A stretch of DNA of 64,000 bases, taken from Armatimonadota bacterium (GTDB lineage Bacteria > Armatimonadota > DTGP01 > JAKQQT01). Both the position numbers and the translations under genes were made by a program. Within the stretch, counting starts at the first letter, position 1. The number at the start of each line of letters is the position of its first letter. The notes beneath the pieces are model-generated. The model saw only the letters and a list, made by a program, of their open reading frames with translations. It had not been told where the DNA came from and made no database searches. The DNA is taken from NCBI GenBank assembly GCA_036504095.1, contig DASXVS010000042.1:62001-126000 (forward strand). The letters are read 5' to 3'. Below are positions 44,552-57,501 of the stretch, piece after piece.

Positions 44552-45919
44552 CTACCGCGGGCCGGCCACAATGAAATCGAAGTCCTGGTCAGCGATGCTG
44601 GAGACGTTGCGCCCCTCGGGCTGAGTGGTCTGGATTTCAACGTACTGCGAGGTGGCGGAAGTGATGGTGGTAATCCACGGCGTCCAATCGGTGTTCGCCG
44701 TGGCGCTGACCGTCCCCGAAAAAGGCGTTAAGAATGTGAGATGGTACAGGCCCGTCTGCGGTTGGTGGCTCACGGTGAACCCTGATCCGGCCCAAATCGT
44801 GCCGTCAGAACTCACGGTCCCGCGGATGAAGCGCAGGTTCTCATCGCCGCCCACCGCGAAGTACTGGCCTGAAGGTCCCAATCGAACGTCGCCCCGGACG
44901 TCCAATTTAGCGGCCGGCGATGGCGTCCCGATGCCGACATTTCCAGTGCCCGTGAACCGCACATTCTCGGTCAAGGCGGCACTGCTCCCATATCCGAAGG
45001 CGATGTCGTCGGTGCTTCCCCGCGAGTGGACCTGCAGGAGCGATCCCTGGATGCCGAAACCGTAGTTTTCCCCCGACTGGCCCCAGAGGCTGATCTTGTC
45101 GCCCAGCGCGTCGGCGAACGTCAGCGGAAAGCCCGGCGTCGCCGTCCCAATGCCAACGTGCCCGTTTCCGTCGACTCGCACCCGCTCCGATCCGCCGGTC
45201 CTCACGGCCAGCGCATCTTCTCCGAGGTAGCCGATCTGGCCGGGCACATTCCCGTTTTTGTCGATGAAATTCAGGGCGCCGATGTAGGTCGGCGAGGCTG
45301 TCATGTTCCGGAACTCCAGCACCGACCCGTTCAGGGCGTTGAGCGAGGTGAGCTCCGCGACGCCCTGATTGGCCGACACCTCCAGGTTGGCGGAGGGGCT
45401 CGCCGTGCCAATGCCGATGCTCCCGTTCGACGACGCCATCGCACCGCCACTCACTTTCGCCAGCGAGTAGGCGTCGGTAGCCAGCTTCGCGGACGTAACC
45501 GACCCGTCCAGGACATTCTGCGCCATCATCGCATACGGGACGCCCTGGAGCGGGATGCGCGGCTGCATTTCCGGGTCCAGGTGCTGTGCATCAGGTCCCA
45601 CCGAGACGCCGATGAAATATGCGGTGTCGAACGCCAGGTCCGGCGGAATGGGCGTGGTATTGCCCAGTGCTGTCGAGAACAGGCCGTGGGTGGACGTAAC
45701 GCTCTTGGTCTCGGTCCACAACGCCGCGCCGCCCGCCGGCGCGCCGTACAGGGACAGAGCGACCGTATAGGTCCCGTCCGCCCTGGGCGAGCCGTTCGGG
45801 TTGAGCAGCAGGCCCATGAATCCGATCGTTCGGGGAGGGGCGCCGTGCGCTGCCATTCCAAGCGCAATGAGCAGCACGCCGAGGGAGCCGGCGGCTGCAT
45901 TCGCCATTCTTGGTTTCAT
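44552..45919 (-). CDS. Secreted tail-fibre/adhesin-like protein with repeated GIGT motifs
   Basis: 455 residues from ATG 45919. A leader (AAAGSLGVLLIALGMAAHGAP) marks export. An Ig-like domain (IGFMGLLLNPNGSPRADGTYTVALSLYG) is followed by the repeated motif VGIGTxxPxxxL, seen at IGIGTASPSANLEV, VGIGTATPGFPL and VGIGTPSPAAKLDV. This motif is common in phage tail fibres and in secreted trimeric proteins of soil bacteria. There is no recognisable autoproteolytic chaperone domain at the end. It lies between the two halves of a broken IS66 transposase, on the same strand. Confidence 0.8.
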   Translation of the reverse strand: MKPRMANAAAGSLGVLLIALGMAAHGAPPRTIGFMGLLLNPNGSPRADGTYTVALSLYGAPAGGAALWTETKSVTSTHGLFSTALGNTTPIPPDLAFDTAYFIGVSVGPDAQHLDPEMQPRIPLQGVPYAMMAQNVLDGSVTSAKLATDAYSLAKVSGGAMASSNGSIGIGTASPSANLEVSANQGVAELTSLNALNGSVLEFRNMTASPTYIGALNFIDKNGNVPGQIGYLGEDALAVRTGGSERVRVDGNGHVGIGTATPGFPLTFADALGDKISLWGQSGENYGFGIQGSLLQVHSRGSTDDIAFGYGSSAALTENVRFTGTGNVGIGTPSPAAKLDVRGDVRLGPSGQYFAVGGDENLRFIRGTVSSDGTIWAGSGFTVSHQPQTGLYHLTFLTPFSGTVSATANTDWTPWITTITSATSQYVEIQTTQPEGRNVSSIADQDFDFIVAGPR

Positions 45920-46034
45920 ACCGGAATCTCCTGTGTTCGAGACGCTGCCGGGTTGGGCATCCAAGGGCGACGTCCGCACGCAGAGTGTCGCGCCCGCCCG
46001 CGGGCACAATCAACCTTCCGCACCCACAGGACTT

Positions 46035-46283
46035 TCACCGACACGTCGTCGAGGAGACGATTATACCATGAAGGGCTGTTTGCATGAGCCGCTGTTCGCG
46101 CGCCGGACGATTCCCCTTCACCCACGACGGCGCCGAAGAATTCCCACCGGGGCCCTCTTTTCGGAGCCGATCCGCCTCAGCTCGCAAAGACGTGACCTGC
46201 TCCACGAGAGACTCGATCTGCTCCGCCTGCGTTTCGGCGATCCGTTCCAACTCCGACCGAATTAACTGGGACAACACTGACAT
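46035..46283 (-). pseudogene. IS66 transposase remnant: N-terminal coiled-coil part
   Basis: From ATG 46283 the frame encodes a coiled coil (ETQAEQIESLVEQVTSLRAE) followed by GNSSAPSWVKGNRP, the N-terminal signature of IS66-family transposases. Homology ends near REQR (about 46095), after which the frame runs on without similarity. The next segment expected, the zinc finger, is found at 44469. The transposase is therefore split by about 1.6 kb of unrelated DNA. Confidence 0.7.
46060..46065 (-). promoter_or_regulatory. Extended -10 promoter for the tail-fibre-like gene
   Basis: The minus strand reads TGGTATAAT, an extended -10 (TGnTATAAT), with no clear -35. It lies about 140 bp upstream of the gene's ATG, just inside the disrupted transposase, so the inserted segment may carry its own promoter. 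Confidence 0.45.
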
Positions 46284-46472
46284 GCACCAAATTGCCACGC
46301 CACGTTAAATCCAATCGTGCTTGCACCGCTGAACGTTCCGGTGTTGGGCCCCGCCTAGAGCCTATAGATGGAGGCCGGCGGTCAACATGGGGCACGGTAA
46401 CCTCGGCTATGCACCGGCGGCGCCCAGATCCTCGGGAGTCTATAATGGCAATTGATCCTTTGGCGAGAGAAT

Positions 46473-47015
46473 ATGGGAGACGAAATGGCGACAGACAATG
46501 GCGATTTGCTCACGGCGCTGGAGCAGTCTCACCGGGAGACCCGATCGGCCTTCGAGAACCGTGCGCTGATGTATGCCTACATCCACGACGAGTTGGTGGA
46601 AGAGATAGGGGCAGAAAGGGCTCGCGAGCTGATGAAGCGCGCCATCCGGCGCCGTGGGGTCGAGATAGGCCGTGTCTATCGCGAGGCGGCCGCGGCCGGA
46701 GACCTGTCGGAAGTAGCCCGGCTCTTCTGTGAGGGCTCGCCGTGCGGGGGAAGCCTCTTCGAGCCGGGTGTCGAGGAGGAGGCGAACGCCGGCCGCGTCG
46801 TGCTCAAGATGACGGCGTGCCCCCTCGTGGACGCGTGGAAGGCCGCCGGGTACGGCCCGGAGGCGGTCGATTCCCTTTGCGAGATCGCGGCCGCCGTGGA
46901 TGAGGGTACGTTCGAAGGCGCGGGACTGGGACTGCGCTTCCTGGAGCGCGCCGCCCAGCCGGACGGCCACCGCTGCCTGCTGGAACTGCGGCTGCCCGCC
47001 TCTACCCCTGAGTGA
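46473..47015 (+). CDS. L-2-amino-thiazoline-4-carboxylic acid hydrolase-like protein
   Basis: About 180 residues. The start is ATG 46473 or, with GGGAGA before it, ATG 46485. The sequence RARELMKRAIRRRGVEIGRVYRE and the later FEGAGLGLRFLERA, together with spaced cysteines (LFCEGSPCGG, MTACPLVDAWKAAGYG), match the ATC_hydrolase family as I remember it. Members hydrolyse cyclic amidines or are uncharacterised small-molecule binders. It is cytoplasmic, single, and transcribed away from the AraC gene's operon neighbour, so context gives no help. Confidence 0.65.
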   Translation: MGDEMATDNGDLLTALEQSHRETRSAFENRALMYAYIHDELVEEIGAERARELMKRAIRRRGVEIGRVYREAAAAGDLSEVARLFCEGSPCGGSLFEPGVEEEANAGRVVLKMTACPLVDAWKAAGYGPEAVDSLCEIAAAVDEGTFEGAGLGLRFLERAAQPDGHRCLLELRLPASTPE

Positions 47016-47061
47016 CGATAGGGACCTTTCGCCGTTACGTCGGATACCTCGGCCTGGCCAG

Positions 47062-48009
47062 TTAGGCGTGGGCTCCCGCGCCTGCGGCTTCGCGAACTCG
47101 CTCCACGTCCCGCATCGGCGGCTCGCCGAACAGGCGCTTGTACTCGCGGCTGAAATGCGATGCATTGTCGTAGCCGACCCGGTACCCGGCGCCGGCCGCA
47201 TCGATGTCCTCACTGAGCATCAGCCGGCGCGCTTCCTGGAGGCGGAGCTGTTTCTGGAACTGCAGCGGGCTCATCGCTGTCACGGCCTTGAAATGAGCGT
47301 GGAAGCCGGACGCGCTCATACCGAACTCGCGCGCCAGGTCCTCGATGCGCAGCGGTTTGTCGAAATCTCCCCGTAATCGGGCGACCGCTTGGGCGATGCG
47401 CTGGCCCTGCCCGCCCAGTACGGCAAGGTGCCGAAGACGGGCGCCCTGTTCGCCGGCCAGCAGGCGGTACACGATCTCCCGTGTGACCATCGGCGCCAGT
47501 ATCCTTGCCTCGGCGGGGGAGTTCAGTAACCGCACGAGTCGAACGACGGCATCCAGGAGTTCGGCGGTCAGCGAGCTCACCGTCATGGCCCTCGCATCGG
47601 CGCCGTTCCCCCGCGGCAGTTGGCCGGCCTCCACCATCATGGAGCTCACCAGCGCCGGGTCTAGGTTCAGCCGCAGGCTCAGGTAGGGACGCTCCGGGGA
47701 AGCCTCGATAATCCGGCTCGCCACTGGCAGATCGAGGGTGGCGAGGAGGTAGCGGCCCGGGTCGTACTGGAACCGTTCCTCTCCCACCAGCACTTCCTTG
47801 CTCCCCTGCGCGATCACGCAGAAGGACGGCCCGTACACCATGTGGCGGGGGGTCGCGGGGGCGGATGCGCGGGCGAGGAACAGCCCCGGCATCGCTTCCA
47901 CAACTCCGTCCCGGGGGAGCGCTTGTGCGATGCGGGCCACCAGTTCATGCCGCTGAACCTGCGCCTGCTGCGCCTCCAGTTCGATGTGTTCCGCCTGTAT
48001 GAATTTCAT
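47062..48009 (-). CDS. AraC-family transcriptional regulator (YqhC-like)
   Basis: 315 residues from ATG 48009. The N-terminal cupin-type domain (about 25-190; GLFLARASAPATPRHMVYGPSFCVIAQG) is the form found in YqhC-like regulators. Two helix-turn-helix motifs follow (about 215-305; RIEDLAREFGMSASGFHAHFK and AAGAGYRVGYDNASHFSREYKRLFG). It is divergent from the aldo-keto reductase operon. In E. coli YqhC activates aldehyde-reductase genes, so this regulator probably controls the operon in response to an aldehyde; that step is inference. Confidence 0.92.
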   Translation of the reverse strand: MKFIQAEHIELEAQQAQVQRHELVARIAQALPRDGVVEAMPGLFLARASAPATPRHMVYGPSFCVIAQGSKEVLVGEERFQYDPGRYLLATLDLPVASRIIEASPERPYLSLRLNLDPALVSSMMVEAGQLPRGNGADARAMTVSSLTAELLDAVVRLVRLLNSPAEARILAPMVTREIVYRLLAGEQGARLRHLAVLGGQGQRIAQAVARLRGDFDKPLRIEDLAREFGMSASGFHAHFKAVTAMSPLQFQKQLRLQEARRLMLSEDIDAAGAGYRVGYDNASHFSREYKRLFGEPPMRDVERVREAAGAGAHA

Positions 48010-48078
48010 CAATCACACTGTAACAGCCGCGCGCCTCGAATGTCAGCATCGTCCCGGAGATTTGGAGGAACGTGCAAT

Positions 48079-48133
48079 ACATTTCGATTTCTGTTGTATG
48101 AGCCTCTGCCTTTTCCTGCTTAAGATGAAATGT
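48079..48133. promoter_or_regulatory. Inverted repeat between the AraC regulator and the reductase operon
   Basis: ACATTTC (48079-48085) is perfectly inverted at 48127-48133 (GAAATGT), centres 48 bp apart. The A/T-rich stretch between holds the likely divergent promoters (a TTGTAT at 48094-48099 is visible). It is a candidate AraC-type binding pair, of modest strength. Confidence 0.35.
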
Positions 48134-48135
48134 AA

Positions 48136-50290
<2,155 letters not shown>

Positions 50291-50328
50291 GAACCCGACG
50301 TATATGAGATAACGGAGGAACGCCTGAT

Positions 50329-52960
<2,632 letters not shown>

Positions 52961-53048
52961 CGGCCGCAGAGAACCCCACCGCGTGCGGAATGTTCTGAGC
53001 CCGGGCCCCGCGGTTCGCCACAACGTGCGGCTCAGCAAGCCCGCATGA

Positions 53049-54059
<1,011 letters not shown>

Positions 54060-54370
54060 GGGCGGTGGCTGCGACGGGCCTGGCCCGCGCAGCGACCAGT
54101 TATCTGCGTCTCACGGTTCCGGGTGCGACCTCCTGAAGCGCGTCGCCCGCCGTTCCAGAACCGGGGACTCCGGCTTTGCCGGCGGCCGCGTTGATGCCGG
54201 CCGCCGGTCTCCCCCTCTGCCGCAAGCAAGCCGCCATCACGCCGCGCGGAACGCCGGGGGTTGGATTTCCGGAATCCAACCCCCAGCTTCCGTTTTTGTG
54301 GAATCCTCCAGCGCGGTTGGCTATGATGTGGTTAGGCCAAACCTTTGGCCCGTGGAATGAGCCACCACCA
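54060..54370. other. Intergenic region with two hairpins (311 bp)
   Basis: The first hairpin is CCGGCGGCCG / CGGCCGCCGG (54179-54207, 9-nt loop). The second is a perfect 12-bp stem, GGGGGTTGGATT / AATCCAACCCCC (54256-54284), with T5 about ten bases after it. A TATGAT at about 54323 could be the -10 for the next gene. No gene is seen here. Confidence 0.5.
54256..54297 (+). terminator. Likely Rho-independent terminator of the reductase operon
   Basis: The perfect 12-bp stem with a 5-base loop (54256-54284) is followed by AGCTTCCG and then TTTTT. The distance to the T-run is longer than usual, but the stem is strong. Confidence 0.55.
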
Positions 54371-55393
54371 ATGCCCAAAGAACAACCGCCCGAGCGTGTG
54401 AGTCCCAGCCACCCCCTCGATGCAATCGCGCCACGATTCGCGCGTGAGTCATTGGCGAACCTGCTGTCCCAGCACCGCGAGGCGTTGACCGCCGAATGGC
54501 GGCGGGAGCAGGACAAGTTCCTCTACAGCGCCGGCGCGCCCGCCGGGGCGGATATCGTTGACTTCGGATTTGACGCCTGCCTCGAACTGCTCGCCTCCGG
54601 CTGTCTCGCGCGTTCCGGGAACTTCCTGACCCGGTTCCGTGCGCCCGGCGAAACCCCGGCCCATACGGCCGCCCGCCTGCATCATGTGTTCAGCACGATG
54701 TGCCATTCCCTGACTCCCGTGGTGGTTGACGCGTGGGGAGACGACCCGGAGCGCCTGCGCCAGGCCATCGCCCTCTTGCTTGGCGCAATGGACATAGGCG
54801 TCGCTGAGGTATGTTCTGCGCTGGAACTGGCTGTCTCCAAGCGAGACCGCGACGCGAGCGAGTACCACCTGCACTGCCTGGAGGAACTGGCGCGCCATGT
54901 GACGCGGGATTCACTGCGGCTCGTCGCCGCCGGGAGTGTCCCGCCGTCGCAGGGTCAGCGGATCGCTATCTGTCACGCTTCCGACGCCGCCTTCATCCGC
55001 CGCGCGGTCGTCACAACCGCCCGGGAAATCGAGATGGCCCAACCGCGGGTGGAGGATCTGAGCCTGGCGGTAGGTGAAGCGGTTTCCAATGTCATCCGGC
55101 ACGCAGGAGTCGGAACGGCGCACGTATGGCGTACGGATAATACCGTATTCGTGCGGGTGGACGACAACGGCCGCGGAATCGCCGTTGAGAACCTTCCGAA
55201 CGTGGTGAGCCCCGGATGGTCATCGGAGTATTCGCTGGGAATGGGATTCACACTGATGCTGGAAATGTCCGACACACTTTGGCTGGCCTCGGGGCCGGAA
55301 GGCACGTCCATCTGCATCGAGAAATGGACCTTTGGACGCCCGATGTACGACGCCGGCGCCTCCCATCCGGCGACTGTCCGCTACCTCGCGTGA
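54371..55393 (+). CDS. RsbW/SpoIIAB-like ATP-binding regulator with a sensor N-terminus
   Basis: 340 residues from ATG 54371; no good Shine-Dalgarno, and the frame is open upstream through the hairpin region, so the start is uncertain. The N-terminal 190 residues are helical (LLSQHREALTAEWRREQDKF; ALELAVSKRDRDASEYHLHCLEELA) and resemble RsbRD-type sensor domains. The C-terminal half is a HATPase_c_2 kinase fold with AVGEAVSNVIRHAG (N-box), VDDNGRGI and LGMGFTLMLEM. Such proteins bind or phosphorylate anti-sigma antagonists. No partner STAS protein or PP2C phosphatase is adjacent. Confidence 0.8.
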   Translation: MPKEQPPERVSPSHPLDAIAPRFARESLANLLSQHREALTAEWRREQDKFLYSAGAPAGADIVDFGFDACLELLASGCLARSGNFLTRFRAPGETPAHTAARLHHVFSTMCHSLTPVVVDAWGDDPERLRQAIALLLGAMDIGVAEVCSALELAVSKRDRDASEYHLHCLEELARHVTRDSLRLVAAGSVPPSQGQRIAICHASDAAFIRRAVVTTAREIEMAQPRVEDLSLAVGEAVSNVIRHAGVGTAHVWRTDNTVFVRVDDNGRGIAVENLPNVVSPGWSSEYSLGMGFTLMLEMSDTLWLASGPEGTSICIEKWTFGRPMYDAGASHPATVRYLA

Positions 55394-55530
55394 CTCCTAC
55401 CTCAGATAGACACATTCCGCAACCGACCCGGCTCCGCTCTGGTTGACCAGCCCGCCGGCGCCGATACAAACTGACAGCATCCTCGGTACCGGCGTCCCGC
55501 CGCACCCTAGAAAAAAGGACCATTTCCGAT

Positions 55531-56829
55531 ATGAAATTCTGTGTTTACGCCCTGACCGCGGTCGCGTTGTCGGCGTCCACCGTTCGGGCCCAGGACCTGG
55601 CGCCTCTTCCCAGCGCCACGGCGAATTACCTTTCCGGCCCGCTCAAGATTGACGGCCGGTTGGACGAAATGGCGTGGAAGGATGCGCCAGTGATCGCGCT
55701 GGACAAGACCTACGATGGCAAGCCGGTGCCGGGCGGCGCCACCGTCCGCCTGTTGTGGGACAAGGATTACCTCTACTTGGGCGCGCAGGTGCCGGACGAA
55801 ACCGTGGTGGCCGGGAAATTGTCGCGAGACGGCTTCCTGTGGGAAAAAGACGACGTCCTGGAACTGTTCGTATGGCCCCGCGAGGACCAGCCGTATTACT
55901 ACGAGATTGTTGTCAATCCGCGTGGAACGCTCTACGACGCGTTCTTCGTCGCCAAGCCGACGCACGATGGGCCTGAGCTGACGCTGGCGGATTGGAACCC
56001 CGACATCCGCGTTCAGACGCGCCTTGTGCCGGTGCTTTACCGCCCGGACAAGGTCGGGTCGCCGAACAAGGACGGCTACTGGTCCGTGGAACTGGCGCTC
56101 CCGATTTCGTCGCTCGCGTCCCGCGGCAGCCAGCCCCCGGCGGCCGGTGAGACGTGGCGCGTGCAACTCAACCGGTATAATCGTCCCGATCCGGGCCCGG
56201 GCCAGTTGGACGCCACCGCGTGGTCGCCCTACTACAAGCTGGGCGAGCCGCATCTGCTCGACCGGTTCGGCAGGATCACGCTTACCGGCGGTCCGGCGCC
56301 TGTGATACCGCGCGTCGTCCCGGAGACCGCCGTCGTGGAGGCGCCTACCGCCCCCGTGGCAACCCCGCCGGTTGTGACGCCGCCCGCGCCCACTCCCGCT
56401 CCGGTTGTGACGCCTCCCACGCCCACTCCCGCGCCGGTTGTGACGCCTCCCACGCCCGTGCCGACCCCGGCGACCCCGGCGACCCCGGCAACTCCGGCGA
56501 CTCCGGCAAACCCTGCCACGAAGCTGAACTTCGATTTCAAGGAGATGCCGATCCGGGATGCGCTCGACTCGCTTTTCAGGGGAAGGGACTTGAAATACAC
56601 CATTACCCCGGAAGCCGTCCAGGCGACGCCGTCGGTCACGCTGCAGATCCAGGACAAGACGTTTGATCAGGCAGTGCTTGACCTCGTCAACGCCGCCAAG
56701 CTCCAGTACCGAATCGACGCCAACACGGGCGTGTATGCCATCGATGTTCCGGCGGCCCCGGCCGTACCCGCGCCCGATGCGCCGCCGGCGCCCGCCGCTC
56801 CGGCTCCCAACACACCGCCGAAGGGTTGA
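55531..56829 (+). CDS. Secreted CBM9-like carbohydrate-binding protein with C-terminal STN domain
   Basis: 432 residues; ATG 55531 follows AAAAAAGGA. Signal peptide to about residue 20. Residues 35-252 form a CBM9/DOMON-like sandwich (LKIDGRLDEMAWKDAP, LYLGAQVPDE, DDVLELFVWP, YYEIVVNPRGTLYDAFF, GYWSVELALPISSL). A Pro/Thr/Val linker (255-330) is made of 11-residue and then 3-residue repeats. Residues 331-406 match the STN (secretin/TonB N-terminal) short domain: FDFKEMPIRDALDSLF, LQIQDKTFDQAVLDLV, YRIDANTGVYAID. A Pro/Ala tail ends it. It lies just upstream of an ECF sigma / FecR-like pair, the known partners of STN domains. Confidence 0.85.
   Translation: MKFCVYALTAVALSASTVRAQDLAPLPSATANYLSGPLKIDGRLDEMAWKDAPVIALDKTYDGKPVPGGATVRLLWDKDYLYLGAQVPDETVVAGKLSRDGFLWEKDDVLELFVWPREDQPYYYEIVVNPRGTLYDAFFVAKPTHDGPELTLADWNPDIRVQTRLVPVLYRPDKVGSPNKDGYWSVELALPISSLASRGSQPPAAGETWRVQLNRYNRPDPGPGQLDATAWSPYYKLGEPHLLDRFGRITLTGGPAPVIPRVVPETAVVEAPTAPVATPPVVTPPAPTPAPVVTPPTPTPAPVVTPPTPVPTPATPATPATPATPANPATKLNFDFKEMPIRDALDSLFRGRDLKYTITPEAVQATPSVTLQIQDKTFDQAVLDLVNAAKLQYRIDANTGVYAIDVPAAPAVPAPDAPPAPAAPAPNTPPKG
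56368..56520 (+). repeat. Tandem DNA repeats encoding the Pro/Thr linker
   Basis: A 33-bp unit beginning CCGGTTGTGACGCC starts at 56368, 56401 and 56434 (11 residues each, PVVTPPTPTPA). It is followed by a 9-bp unit encoding Pro-Ala-Thr repeats. Such arrays change copy number readily, so linker length may vary between strains. Confidence 0.8.
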
Positions 56830-56850
56830 CGCTTAATACGGTCACACGGA

Positions 56851-56889
56851 AACGGCCCGGCGGTCTTTACAGACTGCCGGGCCGTTTTT
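56851..56889 (+). terminator. Strong Rho-independent terminator after the CBM9-STN gene
   Basis: AACGGCCCGGCGGTCT (56851-56866) pairs with AGACTGCCGGGCCGTT around TTAC and is followed by a T-run. It is also preceded by A residues, so it could work in both directions. It separates the CBM9-STN gene from the sigma-factor gene. A near copy lies at 59465-59500. Confidence 0.88.
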
Positions 56890-56983
56890 GTCATTCATTT
56901 GGCCTGAAACGCGCCTGTAAGGTTTTAGCCTTTCCTCCCCACTTATCTCATGTACGACCCACGGACCCCAATGAACCGATGAG

Positions 56984-57496
56984 ATGACTTCTTCCTCTGA
57001 CCTGACATTCGAAGCCCTTGTGGAGCGCTACCGCCAACCTCTGGCGGCGGCGGCCTATCACCTGTGCGGCAACCGGGATGCGGCTCAGGACATCGTGCAG
57101 GAGACGCTTGTCGATGCATACCGGGGAATCAGTGGCCTGCGTGAGCCCGGTCGGGCCGGGGCATGGCTTTACGCCATCCTTCGACGCAAGGCAGCGGCGC
57201 ACCGAATGGGCAGGCGCTTCGAGAAGGAGATTCCAGAGGACATCGCGACTCTCGGACCGAACGATGGCGAGAACCTCGTCCGGGGCATCGTGATGGAACG
57301 GCTGGAGGCGCTCTCCACGGAAGATCGCGAGGTCCTCGCCGGGAAGTATCTGTTGGGCCTGAGTTACCGGGAACTGGCGGAGAGCCTCGGCATAACGGAG
57401 AACGCGGTCGGCGTGCGCTGCTTCCGGGCGATGGAACGGCTGCGAGAGGCCCTGCGTGGGGTTGGCCTCGAAGTCCCGGGGAAGCGCGGGAGGTGA
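56984..57496 (+). CDS. ECF-family RNA polymerase sigma factor
   Basis: 170 residues. Region 2 (about 10-75) has ALVERYRQPLAAAAYHLCGN and AAQDIVQETLVDAYRG; region 4 (about 108-160) has LSTEDREVLAGKYLLGLSYRELAESLG and a helix-turn-helix. No domain is attached. The gene ends 5 bp before the FecR-like anti-sigma gene, the standard arrangement for regulator and inhibitor. It probably directs transcription of its own unit and of targets outside the window; no matching ECF promoter motif was found. Confidence 0.94.
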   Translation: MTSSSDLTFEALVERYRQPLAAAAYHLCGNRDAAQDIVQETLVDAYRGISGLREPGRAGAWLYAILRRKAAAHRMGRRFEKEIPEDIATLGPNDGENLVRGIVMERLEALSTEDREVLAGKYLLGLSYRELAESLGITENAVGVRCFRAMERLREALRGVGLEVPGKRGR

Positions 57497-57501
57497 ATGA
57501 T

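Noticed and set aside
54176-54370. N-terminal extension of the RsbW-like protein
   Set aside because: The extra 65 codons run through two strong hairpins including the likely terminator and look non-coding; ATG 54371 was preferred, with doubt.
56368-56520. Possible CRISPR-like array
   Set aside because: The repeats are tandem 33-bp and 9-bp units without unique spacers and encode the Pro/Thr linker of a clear protein.
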